64,000 nucleotides of DNA from JBLEFH01 sp047345645. GTDB lineage: Bacteria; Pseudomonadota; Alphaproteobacteria; Rhodobacterales; Rhodobacteraceae. The stretch lies in NCBI GenBank assembly GCA_047345645.1, contig JBLEFH010000002.1, one strand, 5' to 3'. The position numbers and the translations under genes were made by a program. Positions 53,750 to 61,705 of this stretch are shown piece by piece (the first letter of the stretch is position 1; every line of letters starts with the position of its first letter). The notes under the pieces are model-generated. The model did no database searches. It was not told the DNA's origin and worked only from the letters and a program-made list of their open reading frames with translations.

Positions 53750-53778
53750 TTGACCCCCGCCCGTGCTTTGCCTAGAAG
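53750..53778 (+). promoter_or_regulatory. Promoter of the tRNA-Asp pair
   Basis: TTGACC and TAGAAG at 17-nt spacing, ending 15 bases before the first tRNA-Asp. Confidence 0.7.
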
Positions 53779-53793
53779 GCCCGAACAGCAGTT

Positions 53794-53870
53794 GCGGTTG
53801 TAGCTCAGTTGGTTAGAGTGCCGGCCTGTCACGCCGGAGGTCGCGGGTTCGAGCCCCGTCAACCGCGCCA
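53794..53870 (+). tRNA. tRNA-Asp (anticodon GTC), copy 1
   Basis: Acceptor GCGGTTG/CAACCGC, anticodon stem GCCGG/CCGGC with loop CTGTCAC, T-arm GTTCGAGCC, encoded CCA. The 77-nt sequence is identical to copy 2, which begins 19 nt later. Confidence 0.96.
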
Positions 53871-53889
53871 CTGCTGTCAGATCCACTTA

Positions 53890-53966
53890 GCGGTTGTAGC
53901 TCAGTTGGTTAGAGTGCCGGCCTGTCACGCCGGAGGTCGCGGGTTCGAGCCCCGTCAACCGCGCCA
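53890..53966 (+). tRNA. tRNA-Asp (anticodon GTC), copy 2
   Basis: A base-for-base duplicate of copy 1. The 19-nt spacer between them is too short for its own promoter, so the two are one transcript. Confidence 0.96.
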
Positions 53967-53980
53967 CGGATCTTTGCGGA

Positions 53981-54003
53981 AAAGCGCCCCCAGCGGGCGC
54001 TTT
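53981..54003 (+). terminator. Terminator of the tRNA-Asp pair
   Basis: AAAGCGCCC-CCAGC-GGGCGCTTT, a 9-bp stem, 14 nt past the second tRNA. The downstream T-run is short. Confidence 0.7.
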
Positions 54004-54052
54004 CGTCGTTTTCGGAGGGCTGCGCCCTATGCGGTCAAAGGCGGGCAAAGAA

Positions 54053-54080
54053 AAACCCCGGCGGGTGAGGCCGGGGTTTT
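54053..54080 (-). terminator. Terminator of fpr
   Basis: CCCCGGC and GCCGGGG (7 bp) around a seven-base loop, with A/T runs on both sides so it could work in both directions. It lies 23 nt past the fpr stop. Confidence 0.82.
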
Positions 54081-54102
54081 CGTCTGTCTCAAAGCGGGCG
54101 GT

Positions 54103-54921
54103 TTAGCCGACGAAGGCTTTTTCCAGCACGAACTCGCCCGGTTTGGAATTGGCACCTTCCTCAAGGCCCGCCGCTTCGCAGATGTCTTTCACATCATGGT
54201 TCAGCGCCATGGAGCCGCAGATCATGATGCGGTCCTCTTCCTTGCTCAGCGGCGCAATCCCCAGCTCGTCAAACACCGCGCCCGAGCGCATCAGATCGGT
54301 GATACGGCCCATTTTCGGGCTCTCCTGGCGGGTGGTGGTCGGATAGTAAATCAACCGCTCCGCCGCGAACTCACCAACCAGCGGGTCGTTCTTGGTTTTC
54401 TCCACGATATGCGCGGAATAATCGAGATCCGCCGCATTGCGCGTGGTGTGGGTGACGATCACCTGATCGAAGCGCTCATAGGTCTCCGGATCGCGAATGA
54501 CCGAGGAGAAGGGCGCAAAGCCGGTGCCGGTCGCGATCAGCCAAAGGCGTTTGCCGGGCAAGAGCGCGTCATGGACCAGCGTGCCCACGGGTTTGGGGCG
54601 CACGATCACCTGATCGCCGACCTCGATTTTCTGGAGGCGCGAGGTGAGGGGGCCGTCCTGAACCTTGATGGAATAGAACTCCAGCTCGTCATCCCAGCTC
54701 GGCGAGGCGATGGAATAGGCGCGCAGCAGCGGGCGGCCGTCATCTTTCAGAAGGCCAATCATCACAAACTCGCCCGAGCGGAACCGCAAGCTGCGCGGGC
54801 GCGTCACCCGGAAGCTGAACAGGTGATCCGTCCAATGCGTCACTTCGGTCACGGTCTGCGCATCGGGGTGAATTTTCTCGGCGCTATCCATCAGTTTCTT
54901 TTCATCCGTTATCGCGGTCAT
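54103..54921 (-). CDS. fpr: Ferredoxin/flavodoxin-NADP reductase
   Basis: FAD enzyme that exchanges electrons between NADPH and ferredoxin or flavodoxin, often for oxidative-stress defence and Fe-S repair. The 272-residue protein has RAYSIASP (FAD), TGTGFAPFSSVIRD and the nicotinamide-site ICGSMALNHDV, and ends EKAFVG, the truncated C-terminus of the bacterial subclass. GAGG sets the start. It diverges from an Lrp-type regulator gene. Confidence 0.92.
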   Translation of the reverse strand: MTAITDEKKLMDSAEKIHPDAQTVTEVTHWTDHLFSFRVTRPRSLRFRSGEFVMIGLLKDDGRPLLRAYSIASPSWDDELEFYSIKVQDGPLTSRLQKIEVGDQVIVRPKPVGTLVHDALLPGKRLWLIATGTGFAPFSSVIRDPETYERFDQVIVTHTTRNAADLDYSAHIVEKTKNDPLVGEFAAERLIYYPTTTRQESPKMGRITDLMRSGAVFDELGIAPLSKEEDRIMICGSMALNHDVKDICEAAGLEEGANSKPGEFVLEKAFVG

Positions 54922-55075
54922 AAATTCCTCACGGGTCTTTACCAGCGGCGTTGCGCGCAATAAAGACCTTGTTGCCGTCACGTGCAAGGGAAAATATTCT
55001 GAAATCAAATAATTTCAATTGCAGAGCTAGAATAATTTCCGTTATATACCCGCAGAGACGGACGGGAGTTTGCAA

Positions 55076-55558
55076 ATGAAGCTGGATGATCTCGATTACC
55101 GCATCCTTGCCCTGATTCAGGAGAACGCTTTGCCTTCTCTTGACGAAATCGCGAAAGAGGTCGGGTCGTCGAAAACCCCGGTCTGGAACCGGATTCGCAA
55201 GATGCGCGAAGCGGGCATCCTGCGCAAGCAGGTGGCGATTCTCGACAGCGAAAAACTCGGCTTCGACGCCTGTTTCTTCGTCCTCGTGCGCACCTCCGAG
55301 CATGATGCGGACTGGCAGAAACGATTCCTCGATGCCGTCCGCCGCCGCCCCGAAGTCATGGAGGCGCATCGCCTCGCGGGCGACATCGACTATATCCTCA
55401 AGGTCCGCGTCGCCAATGCCCGCGCCTATGACCATTTCTACCAGGAACTGATCCGCGACGTGAAAATCTTCAACGTGACCGCGCTTTTGTCGATGGAAGA
55501 GGTGAAATTCACCACCGCGCTGCCGCTGGAGACGATGGAGCAGGGCGCCGAGGTGTAA
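55076..55558 (+). CDS. Lrp/AsnC family transcriptional regulator
   Basis: A 160-residue regulator with an N-terminal helix-turn-helix (LDEIAKEVGSSKTPVWNRIRKMREAGIL, residues 22-50) and a C-terminal RAM/ligand domain (DACFFVLVRTSEHD, then AGDIDYILKVRVANARAYDHFY). Such proteins sense amino acids; the effector and targets are unknown. It is divergent from fpr with about 150 bp between, so it may control fpr or itself. A TTG two codons upstream is an alternative start. Confidence 0.88.
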   Translation: MKLDDLDYRILALIQENALPSLDEIAKEVGSSKTPVWNRIRKMREAGILRKQVAILDSEKLGFDACFFVLVRTSEHDADWQKRFLDAVRRRPEVMEAHRLAGDIDYILKVRVANARAYDHFYQELIRDVKIFNVTALLSMEEVKFTTALPLETMEQGAEV

Positions 55559-55607
55559 GCCTTGGCCCAAAAACGCGCCGGAATCGGGCCGGGCGGCGAA
55601 ATCGCGC

Positions 55608-55636
55608 TTGACGCACTCGCGCCGCTCGCCTAGATA
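55608..55636 (+). promoter_or_regulatory. Promoter of tRNA-Met
   Basis: TTGACG and TAGATA at 17-nt spacing, ending 13 bases before the tRNA 5' end. Confidence 0.7.
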
Positions 55637-55649
55637 CCCCGCACGGTTT

Positions 55650-55726
55650 GGCGGAGTAGCTCAGCAGGTTAGAGCAGCGGAATCATAATCCGCGTGTCGG
55701 GGGTTCAAGTCCCTCCTCCGCTACCA
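55650..55726 (+). tRNA. tRNA-Met (anticodon CAT), presumed integration site
   Basis: A full cloverleaf. Acceptor GGCGGAG pairs with CTCCGCT (first pair a wobble), anticodon stem GCGGA/TCCGC with loop ATCATAA, T-arm GTTCAAGTC, encoded CCA. The CAT anticodon is taken as elongator Met; a lysidine-modified Ile tRNA cannot be excluded by eye. The island integrase starts 93 bp downstream, so its 3' end is the likely attachment site. Confidence 0.9.
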
Positions 55727-55789
55727 GATTTTCCTTAAAGCACTGATATTAAAGAAACTCATTGCTTTCATTGGTCTATTTCTTGCGTT

Positions 55790-55813
55790 GGGGTACACTT
55801 CAGGGGTACACTT
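55790..55813 (+). repeat. Tandem direct repeat before the integrase
   Basis: GGGGTACACTT occurs at 55790-55800 and again at 55803-55813, a 13-bp period, ending 5 bases before the integrase start. Placed there, it could be an arm-type integrase or excisionase binding site, or an operator for integrase expression. Confidence 0.75.
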
Positions 55814-55818
55814 GAGGC

Positions 55819-57762
55819 ATGAGCGACGTGCGTAGACCTCTGTATGTGACCAAAGACAACAAAGGCTGGAAGCTTCGAAGGCAGGTGCCGAACAAGCCAG
55901 ATGGCTTGCGTGAGTTTGCAAAAAATGAGTTTGGACGCACACAGTGGGTGGAACGCCCGTCGTCAGGTGGGTTCAAAGATGCCTTTGATCGGCAGCCCAC
56001 ATTCGCGATCATGACAGAACTAGAGATACGAAAGCTCAAAGCCGCCTTTGCTCAAGCTGGTTCTAAACGCAATGCATCAAATGAACCCGGGTTCACGTTC
56101 AAGCTCTCAGACCACGAGATCGACCAGATCGCCATTGCCTATTTCCAGTCTCTTGAGCGCGGCGTTCAAGATGCGGGTGGCTATCGCCATGGGGTGAATA
56201 ACGATAACCGTGAAGACGTTATCATAGATTTGGCGCTCGACCATGCAGAGGCTGATGCGATTGCAACGGGTGATGAAACAACTGGCCTGACCAATCCTGA
56301 TCAGGATATCCGAACAGCGTTTCATTACACCGCCCTGCGACAGTTGATTAAATATGGCTTTTTGTCGCGTGATGAGGTCGAAGCAACGGTCGAAGGCAAA
56401 GCGCGCAAGCGCGGTAAGAAGAGTGAGCGCCTTACGTTGCCGCCTAAAATGCGCGACAGCCCCAGTCTTCAAAAGCTTTCGGATAAACTGGCACAAGCCA
56501 ACGCTGAGATCGCGCGTAGGCGTCTTGAGGCAAACGCCGAACACCGGGAACCAAGCTTACAAGTCCCGACGTTATCGCCCGGTCTAAATACAAATGCGCA
56601 TCTGCAACCTGTACCAACGGTGCGTGTTGGTCAGCTTATTAAAGCCTATCTGGAAAAACAAAGCCAAAAAGTCGAGCAGTCACGTCACTATCAACTTTTG
56701 ATCGCCACACGCGCCCTCAAGGAAGAGGTTGGCAACGAGACACCTATTACGCGGATTAATCGCGCAATTTGCCAAGAGTTGGCCGACTTGTTTGTTAACA
56801 TCCCTGCCTATGCGAGCGAACACTACAAGGGCATGACGCTTCGAGAAGCTGCTTTGGCGTATGAGGCGCAACATGGTAAGAAATGTGAGCGCTATACGGC
56901 TGCAAAGAACAACCTTGTCGTACTCAAGGGCATCTTCAAGTTCGCCAAGAGCAAAGGTTGGTTGAATAGCAATCCGGCAGAAGAATGTGAGATCGAGGCT
57001 CCTCGTAAGGGCAAGGTCTATGAACGCAAGCAAAGCGGGTATCAACCGTTTACAGCCGACGAGCTTACAACACTATTTAACAGACCTCTGTACAGAGGCT
57101 GCAAAGATGATGGCAACGGCGTCAACCGCGCGGGCCCGAACGTCATTAGGCGGAGCCGATATTGGGTGCCCCTGATTTCATTGTTCAGCGGAATGCGAAT
57201 GGGAGAGATACTGCAACTTGAGAAAGACGACGTTGTCGTCAAAGATGGGATAAGCTGCTTCCAGATCACCGACGAAGTGTTGGCCGAATATCACGGCCTA
57301 ACATTTGACAAGCGTCTCAAGACCGATAACGCAATGCGTACAATCCCGGTACATCCAATGCTCGAGAGTTTAGGTTTGATTGACTGGATGCAGGAGAGCA
57401 ACCACCCGCGGCTATTCCCAGATGCAGAGGCGGGAAGCGACGGCAAGTTATCGACAAGGTTCTCAAAGAAATTCGCGACGTTCTCAAAAGCTGCTGGTGT
57501 CTGGGAGCATAGGAAAAAGGTCTTCCACAGCTTTCGAGGCAACTTCACAGACGCGATGCGAGAGGCCGGGGTGCCACTTGAATTGCGGATCGCGATACAG
57601 GGGTGGGAGAGTGTTCACGATATTGACCCCAAATATGGCACAAGCGGCTATCCAGTAAAAAGGCTTTACGAAGCTATCTCTCGAACCCGCTACGATGGCC
57701 TTGATCTGTCGCATCTTTACCCTGAGAACCTGAAATGCCCTATCGTTCATCGGCCAAAATAA
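55819..57762 (+). CDS. Tyrosine recombinase (island integrase)
   Basis: A 647-residue site-specific recombinase. The C-terminal catalytic domain has Arg in SGMRMGEI near residue 460, Lys in RLKTDNAMRTIP near 498, HSFRGNFTDAMREAG near 574, then the Trp of GWESVH and a Tyr near 613 (PKYG). A long N-terminal part (core-binding and an extra 250 or so residues) makes it longer than phage integrases; the type resembles tRNA-integrating elements with DUF6538-like N-termini. It sits 93 bp past tRNA-Met, so insertion at that tRNA is likely. Confidence 0.88.
   Translation: MSDVRRPLYVTKDNKGWKLRRQVPNKPDGLREFAKNEFGRTQWVERPSSGGFKDAFDRQPTFAIMTELEIRKLKAAFAQAGSKRNASNEPGFTFKLSDHEIDQIAIAYFQSLERGVQDAGGYRHGVNNDNREDVIIDLALDHAEADAIATGDETTGLTNPDQDIRTAFHYTALRQLIKYGFLSRDEVEATVEGKARKRGKKSERLTLPPKMRDSPSLQKLSDKLAQANAEIARRRLEANAEHREPSLQVPTLSPGLNTNAHLQPVPTVRVGQLIKAYLEKQSQKVEQSRHYQLLIATRALKEEVGNETPITRINRAICQELADLFVNIPAYASEHYKGMTLREAALAYEAQHGKKCERYTAAKNNLVVLKGIFKFAKSKGWLNSNPAEECEIEAPRKGKVYERKQSGYQPFTADELTTLFNRPLYRGCKDDGNGVNRAGPNVIRRSRYWVPLISLFSGMRMGEILQLEKDDVVVKDGISCFQITDEVLAEYHGLTFDKRLKTDNAMRTIPVHPMLESLGLIDWMQESNHPRLFPDAEAGSDGKLSTRFSKKFATFSKAAGVWEHRKKVFHSFRGNFTDAMREAGVPLELRIAIQGWESVHDIDPKYGTSGYPVKRLYEAISRTRYDGLDLSHLYPENLKCPIVHRPK
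56082..56095. repeat. Palindrome TGAACC-NN-GGTTCA, copy 1
   Basis: TGAACCCGGGTTCA, a perfect 14-bp palindrome inside the integrase gene. The same 16-mer (with two A in front) recurs at 63065-63080 and a copy differing at one centre base at 58244. Confidence 0.8.
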
Positions 57763-57921
57763 TAGGGGTATCCGCTTGTCACGGTAGCATATTTCTGCTA
57801 TTAATTACCAAGCTAATTGCACGTCGTAGAACGCCTCATGATATGCAGGATAGCTAAAACTCCACCCCATCTTTATATATACAGCTGAGAGACGACTAAC
57901 GCCAAAAGTCGGGGAAGTTGA
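57763..57921. other. AT-rich spacer after the integrase
   Basis: About 160 bp without a supported gene, unusually AT-rich (several runs of A and T) and likely to hold the promoter of the following gene. I see no strong hairpin. Confidence 0.4.
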
Positions 57922-59439
57922 TTGAGTTATCACAGACTACCAACATTAGAACCCGGTGTCAGAGTAACAGCAGAAAGAGCCAAACAAGATCGCATGAAGC
58001 TGACCTTGGGTAGCTGGTACCATCACGGGGTAGAAAGCTCTGCTATGGGTATCGCATCAGTGATGGCCGACGAAACATATGAGGATAGCGAGGGAACTAC
58101 CCATTCGCTTTTCAACAGAGCACGCTTCAACAACAGGGCCAATGGGAACCTGTCTTTTTGCACGCCGCGCGTGGAACGCAATGCCGATGGGCATGTCATT
58201 CTTGGCAAGCCGATAATCAATGGCGATGTTCGCTTCCGGTGTATGAACCCCGGTTCACCGTCGCCAGAAGTGGTTCCTGTCCCACTAGAAGAACACCTAC
58301 CCGAGCACGAGATGGAAATTCCAGATTTCGGCCCTTCGCAATACGAGATCACGGCGACCCTCTTCGTTAATCCATCCCGGGCATTCAACCAGTTCAATAA
58401 TTTTGATGCGCTGGAGGTTACGCGGGGAGGTGACTGGCCAGCTATACCATTCTTTACAACCCGCGATGCCCGACATACGAGCTTTGAGACAACGCTCGAC
58501 GGCAAGGACAACGCCATCATATTGCCAAGGCTCCACGTGGCCTCAAGGCCGCCCTACTGGCAGCACTTTCTCAGGCTGTTTCTTCGAGACGTAGATCGCT
58601 TCATTGCTGACAGGATAAATGCGCAGTCAAGGCACTATATCGTTGACGGGTTTAATACGCATCGCAGCGCATACTATTCGCTCCACGAGATAGAGATTTA
58701 CTTCGAATTTCAGCACGATGACCCGGTAGGGTATATGCTCAGAGCAGGGTCAGCGATCCGGTCGATCGGGCGTCTCGAAGGGTTGCGTGACTACCAGACT
58801 GTGCAGGATGAGGGGGTCAATGCACCAACGTATCAGGTGGAGCTGGCCAAGGGGATAATTTTGGCGATTTATGCCAAAACCACCCGAAGGCTCAGACTTG
58901 AAGTCCGTTATAAAACTCGACAAGTGACGGGCCGTCTTCGCGGCGGTGTCAGCAAGAGTTTTACGGCACATAATCTGTCCGAGCTTAACAATGTTGTAGA
59001 AAAGTATACTAATGACGCTACGGCAAGGGTGAACGCTGTGCTTGACACACTTGCGTCCGCAACAGATGCACCACGTCTTGGGTATTCTGTTCAGCAGTTG
59101 ATCCGTCAAGTGGTTGAGGCCTGCGACGATCAGTACATTACAAAAGCGCTGAACGGAGAAGATGATGACGACATTTCACCTTCGGTGCGCCGAATGCGAA
59201 ACAGCAACCATCCTTGGCGGCGCTGGAGCCGGGACGCGGAGAGCGCCATTCTTCCAGCGCTGGTTTTGCTCAACGTATATCAGGTGTCCGACGGAGACCC
59301 GTTTCTTGCAATCATCACGAGACTTAAAAAGCGAGGTGTCGTCGTCAGTGTGGGCCGTCGACGCTATTCGTTCGCCCCACAGTATCAGGCGGCACGAACG
59401 GCCTTAGCAGCTCTTTACGAGGCGGACAGTTCGGAATGA
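57922..59439 (+). CDS. Unrecognised 505-residue island protein
   Basis: A 505-residue protein I do not recognise. It is soluble-looking, with a basic C-terminal end. The middle part, IEIYFEFQHDD (about residue 255) followed by GIILAIYAKTTRRLRLEVRYKTR (about 313), recalls the strand pattern of replication initiators and rolling-circle proteins, where a Tyr/Lys-rich strand precedes an LRxEv strand; this is only a resemblance and no HUH motif was found. The start is TTG after GGGGAAG; the first ATG is 24 codons in and lacks a ribosome site. Confidence 0.55.
   Translation: MSYHRLPTLEPGVRVTAERAKQDRMKLTLGSWYHHGVESSAMGIASVMADETYEDSEGTTHSLFNRARFNNRANGNLSFCTPRVERNADGHVILGKPIINGDVRFRCMNPGSPSPEVVPVPLEEHLPEHEMEIPDFGPSQYEITATLFVNPSRAFNQFNNFDALEVTRGGDWPAIPFFTTRDARHTSFETTLDGKDNAIILPRLHVASRPPYWQHFLRLFLRDVDRFIADRINAQSRHYIVDGFNTHRSAYYSLHEIEIYFEFQHDDPVGYMLRAGSAIRSIGRLEGLRDYQTVQDEGVNAPTYQVELAKGIILAIYAKTTRRLRLEVRYKTRQVTGRLRGGVSKSFTAHNLSELNNVVEKYTNDATARVNAVLDTLASATDAPRLGYSVQQLIRQVVEACDDQYITKALNGEDDDDISPSVRRMRNSNHPWRRWSRDAESAILPALVLLNVYQVSDGDPFLAIITRLKKRGVVVSVGRRRYSFAPQYQAARTALAALYEADSSE
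58244..58257. repeat. Palindrome TGAACC-NN-GGTTCA, copy 2
   Basis: TGAACCCCGGTTCA, one base off the perfect palindrome of the other two copies, within the 505-residue protein gene. It is read in a different frame from copy 1, so it is not a shared protein motif. Confidence 0.8.
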
Positions 59440-59536
59440 AGTTGGCAAGTAGCCGCGTCGGCAAGATGGCGTCATAATCTAGAAAAGTGGGTTGACGGGG
59501 TCGCAGTCTTCTCGTGTTCTTGAAACGATTCAGACG

Positions 59537-59686
59537 ATGGGCGTATCCAATATCAATACCGCGCCGACGCCAACCGATGAGTACCCGGATACCCCTGATG
59601 TCGTTAGAATGTACGATGACTTCTTCGCCATGTATGCGCGCCCTCGCCCTGAGTTTTTACAAGAGCTATTGGCTGGAACAAGATGA
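59537..59686 (+). CDS. Possible 49-residue protein
   Basis: A short ORF with an acidic, Pro-rich sequence (PTPTDEYPDTPDVVRMYDDFF) that ends ELLAGTR. It could be a real small protein of the island, since its composition looks protein-like, but no good ribosome site precedes its ATG, and an upstream TTG at 59492 is equally possible. Confidence 0.3.
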   Translation: MGVSNINTAPTPTDEYPDTPDVVRMYDDFFAMYARPRPEFLQELLAGTR

Positions 59687-59726
59687 TTTTCAATCTCATC
59701 CGCGTCATTGTAAACCCTTAAAGGGA

Positions 59727-60128
59727 TTATGATCGGCCCTTTTGTCCGGTTGCTTGCCGCTTATGGAGAGTCCGAACGAGTTCCAGCGCTGTCTCTGCTT
59801 CGCGCAGATGCATGTCGCGCAATAGCAGAAGCATGACCATTTCAATGCCAGCTCGCTTGCCGCTGACTTCCTCATCACTTGTCGAAATGATGTCCGTCAA
59901 TTCCATATCCAGCGCGATACAGATTGCTGACAAAGTATCGAGAGGTGGAAGACTTGCCCCACGCTCAATGTTCGATACGGCTTCGACCGAACGCCCGATC
60001 ATCTCGGCAAGGTCATGCTGAGTAAAGCCAGCCGCCTTGCGTGCGGACTGAACCCTACGACCGACCGTCGCTCTCAGGGCATGAAGTTTGTTGTCCAGTT
60101 TGCTGGTTATCTCGGTGTTATCGGTCAT
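59727..60128 (-). CDS. XRE-family helix-turn-helix regulator
   Basis: A 133-residue regulator with a lambda-repressor-like helix-turn-helix (RVQSARKAAGFTQHDLAEMIG, SVEAVSNIERG) at residues 25-60 and a short C-terminal helical part (MVMLLLLRDMHLREAETALELVR). It diverges from the nuclease gene with 113 nt between; a perfect 7-bp inverted repeat lies in that gap, so it probably represses both itself and the nuclease. Confidence 0.85.
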   Translation of the reverse strand: MTDNTEITSKLDNKLHALRATVGRRVQSARKAAGFTQHDLAEMIGRSVEAVSNIERGASLPPLDTLSAICIALDMELTDIISTSDEEVSGKRAGIEMVMLLLLRDMHLREAETALELVRTLHKRQATGQKGRS

Positions 60129-60192
60129 GCTCGCAGTTTCAATGCGGCATTCATCAACTCCATTGCGTTGAAGTTCGGTATTTTATACAGAT

Positions 60193-60209
60193 ACGTAGTG
60201 TAACTACGT
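60193..60209. promoter_or_regulatory. Inverted repeat, candidate XRE operator
   Basis: ACGTAGT-GTA-ACTACGT, a perfect 7-3-7 inverted repeat in the divergent promoter region of the XRE and nuclease genes, 33 bp before the nuclease start and 65 bp before the XRE start. Confidence 0.7.
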
Positions 60210-60241
60210 TATTGCGGTAAAACCCGTATTTGGAGAATTTA

Positions 60242-61438
60242 TTGCCCGCACTCATATCCCAGTTAGATGATCAGTTCCGCCCGCTCAGACGTATCTCCCT
60301 TGGTGAAACCAACAAGGACAAACAAGAAAAGTGGTTTCAGGAGCTTATGTTCACCCAGCCCGCATTGTTCCCGATTGAACAGATCGAACCCGGAGCGGTA
60401 AAGTTCATTCCGATCTGCCGGGAGTTAACCATTCCGAAGACTGGCGGCATCTCTGTCTACCTCGACATCTTCGGACTGACCGAAGAAGGCAAGCTAGTAT
60501 TGATCGAGTGCAAGCTATGGCGCAACCCGCAAGCCCGACGGGAGGTTATCGCGCAGGCGCTTGAATACGCATCCCTGCTGCGTCGGTGGTCCTACAGCGA
60601 CCTGAACATTCGCTTGCAGGGGCAACTGGGCACAAAATCCCCCAATGCGCTGTACCAAGCTTACAGGGTCGCTGGTGGTACACTCACAGAAGAGGTGCTG
60701 CATGACCGGGTGGCACGCGGCCTCAAATCCGGAGATTTCATTGTCGCCATCGCTGGTGACGGCATACGAGAGGATGTCCACGCCATCGCGGATCACCTCA
60801 ACATGAACAGCAGCATGGCTACGCATCTGGCACTTGTCGAGTTCCAGATATGGGAAAGCGATGCAGGCGAAATGATCATCATCCCGCATGTGCCAGTGCG
60901 AACCGAGGTTCTCACGCACCGCGTTTATCTGGGGCGGGATGACCAACCGCTGACCATAGAGGCTGAGAGCGATCAGCAGGCGCATACAGAGCCGGTCATT
61001 GATCCAGATGGGGCAAGGCGTCGGGAAGCTGACGCGGCCTTCTGGCAGGCGTTCTGCGACGCCGTGCGCTTCGATCATCCTGAGCAATCCCCAGCGCGAC
61101 GCGGTGGCTATGGTTGGGCAAAGCTCCCCATGCCAGAACCGGTCGACCGCATCGCTGCCTATCGCACGGCTAAGGGTGCGGCTGGTTTCTTCTTCCGACT
61201 CAAGAACGATGAGGGCCAGATCATTTATGATGAGTTGAGCGCAGCACGGCCCAAACTCGCAGCGGAGATCGGCGTACCGATTACCGAACAAGACGGCAAG
61301 GATGATCCGTTCGAGATCATGATCGACATCGCCTATCCGGGCGACCCGTTTGATGATGATGCTTATCTGGCGTGGTTGCTTGAATATGCCAATCGTGTTG
61401 TGTCCGCCTTGCGCCCGTTTCTCTCGCAGTTCTCATAA
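60242..61438 (+). CDS. PD-(D/E)XK-type nuclease, possibly defensive
   Basis: A 398-residue protein. The segment VYLDIFGLTEEGKLVLIECKLWRNPQARREVIAQALEYASLL (about residues 72-115) has the D...ECK and following Gln/Tyr of PD-(D/E)XK nucleases; the C-terminal part (AAFWQAFCDAVRF, RRGGYGWAKLP, KGAAGFFFRL) resembles DUF4268-like domains. Function could be restriction-like or DNA repair. The start is TTG, set by GGAG 6 bases ahead; an earlier TTG lacks a ribosome site. It diverges from the XRE gene, as in many regulated nuclease or toxin loci. Confidence 0.62.
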   Translation: MPALISQLDDQFRPLRRISLGETNKDKQEKWFQELMFTQPALFPIEQIEPGAVKFIPICRELTIPKTGGISVYLDIFGLTEEGKLVLIECKLWRNPQARREVIAQALEYASLLRRWSYSDLNIRLQGQLGTKSPNALYQAYRVAGGTLTEEVLHDRVARGLKSGDFIVAIAGDGIREDVHAIADHLNMNSSMATHLALVEFQIWESDAGEMIIIPHVPVRTEVLTHRVYLGRDDQPLTIEAESDQQAHTEPVIDPDGARRREADAAFWQAFCDAVRFDHPEQSPARRGGYGWAKLPMPEPVDRIAAYRTAKGAAGFFFRLKNDEGQIIYDELSAARPKLAAEIGVPITEQDGKDDPFEIMIDIAYPGDPFDDDAYLAWLLEYANRVVSALRPFLSQFS

Positions 61439-61705
61439 ATCCAAGGGGGTCAAACAATTTGGACGATAATCATTCTGACAATCACCGCCGCTGGGATCGT
61501 CATTCAGGATGTTCACTTCCATACGCAAGAAGCCCGCCTTGAAACGCTGCGGGCGATATAGAATGCCGAACGCTATGAGGGCGAAGTCCCATATACGCGT
61601 GGCTGATGCGTTTACGACGAACCTGTTGAAGATGGCGGAGACAGCAACATCCGGCGACTATGAGATTAATTTAGACATAATATATTGATAATGTTATAAT
61701 AATAT
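61439..61705. other. Spacer after the nuclease
   Basis: About 267 bp. Just after the nuclease stop a hydrophobic segment (WTIIILTITAAGIVIQDV) is encoded without any ATG, GTG or TTG start in frame; it may be the remains of a small membrane gene. The last 35 bp form an extremely AT-rich promoter. Confidence 0.4.
61673..61700 (+). promoter_or_regulatory. Promoter giving a near-leaderless transcript
   Basis: TAGACA and the perfect TATAAT at 16-nt spacing. TATAAT ends only 5 bases before the ATG of the next gene, and no ribosome site fits between, so the mRNA probably begins at or near the start codon. Confidence 0.65.

Noticed and set aside
61439..61560. A small hydrophobic protein continuing in frame after the nuclease stop
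   Set aside because: No ATG, GTG or TTG start is available in that frame; at best it is the remains of a gene.
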